Assembly: GCA_019309815.1 (NCBI GenBank)
Contig: JAFDFO010000211.1
Location: forward strand, 1-6,746
Origin: Deltaproteobacteria bacterium
GTDB lineage: Bacteria > Desulfobacterota > Desulfobacteria > Desulfobacterales > C00003060
Length of the DNA: 6,746 bases
Reading direction: 5' to 3'
Part shown: piece by piece, positions 5,270-6,746 of the stretch
Position numbering within the stretch: position 1 is the stretch's first letter
Layout: each line of letters begins with the position of its first letter
Position numbers and translations under genes: made by a program
The notes under the pieces: model-generated
Told to the model about the DNA's origin: nothing
Database searches by the model: none
What the model saw: the letters and a program-made list of their open reading frames with translations, nothing else

Positions 5270-6746
5270 CTAGAATCCCAAACTCCCCGCGGCAGTGCTG
5301 ATAAAGCACACGCTGTCGTCACTGTCGTAAGTGGGCGTGATGAGTGCTCCTGCACTGGGCGCTCCCGGGTCAACAATGGTGCCGTTTGTGCCGTTGAGGT
5401 CGTGGTCTCCCCGCAGCCCGTCAACCAAATGAAGCGTAATACTGTTGTCGCCATTAAACACTGCGCCTGTCACGCCGTCATAAGTGAATTCATACCAGTG
5501 ATTCGTGGGATCATCCGGGGTAGGTCCAAACTTCCAATAGCTATCAACCGCTGCCGGAAGGTAAAGGGTCACGGTCGTGGCTCCGCCGGGACCCACATCG
5601 TTCACCGTGAAATTAAAGAACCCGAACGGAAACGTCACGCCCGGCGGGGAGTCAGCAGGGTAGGGACTGCGGTCCGGTCCTGCATTGGTGAAGAAGGCCG
5701 GGTCAGGGCAGGCTACTGTCACATAGTTGCCGCCGTCAATGGTGGGGGTGGAGAACACATTGCCCTGCTGGGAATCGGGGATGCCGTTCATAAGTGGGAT
5801 CCAGGTTCTCTGGATCAGGCCCCATTTCGAAGTAGTCGGGCACGCCATCCCCATCGTTGTCAGCAAGGTACTCATAAGCCCCCATGTCATAGCCATTTAT
5901 CTGTGGCCTCACGGTTCCTTCAATATCTCTGTCAGGCGCCCCCTCTGACGTACCTGCGTCTATGCATGGTGACACCCCCGTCAGATGGTAGTCGTACAAG
6001 ACTGTTTCCAACATGGGGTCTGCGTTTATGTTGCCTTCTCCCGAATGTCCGCCCTCAACATCAGAATACGTCACCGTGGAAGTGCAATCCACAATCTGAT
6101 TGTCGGGCGTGTTGCCCCATAGAATGCAGTTGGTGGCAGTCAGAGAGGAAGTGTTAATACATTTAATTCCGCCGACATTTCCAGGGCCCGCATTGTCGGT
6201 GATGGTGCAGTTTGTGAGGGTTGCATCGGAGTCGACGAGTGTGACTCCGCCGGCTGCTTCTGGCCCGTAGTTGTTACTGATTATGCTGTTTGTGACGGTA
6301 AAATTGGAGGATGCCAAGCCATAGATTCCGCCGAACTTACCCTCGTTGCGGATGATGGTGCAATCGGTGATGACGAGATCTCCGGGCCCGTCTGACCCGA
6401 TGCCTCCAACAGTTCCAACGTTGTCCATGATCATGCAGTCCGTGACGGTTCCGGAACTGGCAATGAAGTTCATTGCGCCGGCAACACCCTCTCCGCTATT
6501 GCCACTAAACGTGCAACCGCTGATATACAGTCCGTAATGCTCGGGGAGCCCCCTGTGCAGGCAATGCCGCCCACGGACGCTGGATCTCCGCCTCCGGGGC
6601 TGTTAGTTGCAGTGTTTCCGCTGATAATACAGTCGCTGATCGTGGCAGAGGTGTCCGGGCAATGGATTGCGCCTCTCCATTGCCCGGTATTGTCGAGGAT
6701 CCTACAGCCGGTCAGGGTCGGAGAGCCGCCAGCCAGTTGGATCATG
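5270..6746 (-). pseudogene. Secreted beta-helix protein with choice-of-anchor Q and U type domains, frameshifted, 5' end outside window
   Basis: The sequence enters from the right edge with right-handed beta-helix rungs of the type PTLTGCRILDNTG, ATISDCIISGNTA and ATLTNCTITDNAG. The last rungs run into VTYSDVEGGHSGEGNINADP and SPCIDAGTSEGAPDRDIEG then YDMGAYEYLADNDGDGVPD. That is a choice-of-anchor Q-like end followed by a calcium-binding DxDxDG motif. The C-terminal part, with FPFGFFNFTVNDVG, YWKFGPTPDDPTNHWYEF and LVDGLRGDHDLNG, matches the choice-of-anchor U pattern. It ends CFISTAAGSLGF, an abbreviated form of the CFIATAAYGS tail seen on surface proteins. Two frame changes, at about 6522-6529 and 5786-5789, break the gene. 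I infer a surface or secreted protein. The signal peptide lies outside the window. A single-read error is a possible alternative for either shift. Confidence 0.85.

Noticed and set aside
5402..6157. 251-residue plus-strand open frame
   Set aside because: It is antisense to the beta-helix gene, rich in Arg, His and Cys with no recognisable domain, and has no convincing ribosome binding site. The minus-strand frames there match known protein patterns.

Overview
The window looks like a piece of a Gram-negative bacterial chromosome of moderate GC. The lipoprotein box, the periplasmic sensor domain, the choice-of-anchor beta-helix protein and the abundance of short dispersed repeats remind me of Deltaproteobacteria such as Desulfobacterales, but this is an impression and not a proven placement. 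Every gene I can support lies on the minus strand, so transcription runs from high to low coordinates.

Left half (positions 5-3612), intact genes. Read in the direction of transcription they are: a small zinc-ribbon protein (3382-3612), an 89-residue conserved-looking protein of unknown function (2994-3263), a six-repeat TPR lipoprotein (2176-2949), a two-TM membrane protein with a Cache-like periplasmic sensor domain but no output domain (977-1984), a 107-residue protein with an NEWDPIG motif (612-935), and a cytoplasmic cyclophilin-type peptidyl-prolyl isomerase (5-529). Most have clear ribosome binding sites. The sensor and the 107-residue gene are only 41 nt apart and may be co-transcribed. 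The 191 bp between 1985 and 2175 hold no gene I can see and probably carry the promoter of the sensor gene.

Right half (3640-6746), decayed genes and repeats. A glyoxylate reductase/D-2-hydroxyacid dehydrogenase gene (3804-4787) is broken by a 5-bp tandem duplication, an apparent deletion of about 31 bp and a perfect 26-bp tandem duplication. The 3' part of a secreted beta-helix protein (5270-6746, entering from the right edge) carries two frameshifts. Around them lie two short tandem repeat arrays (3680-3789), a degenerate CCGTT-rich stretch (4802-4847), a perfect inverted pair of REP-like hairpins beginning with GTAG (4867-4944), a 211-bp MITE-like element with 11-bp terminal inverted repeats (4950-5160) and a hairpin terminator (5182-5217).

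I do not see a convincing new multi-gene system. The most interesting points are the repeat-rich, gene-decay zone with readable lesion mechanisms, the BIME-like/MITE-like pair, and the sensor protein that stops just after its second membrane helix, where reading past the stop would give an ATGA overlap with the next gene. The clustering of indels in two neighbouring genes could also reflect assembly or sequencing errors, and read mapping would settle this.
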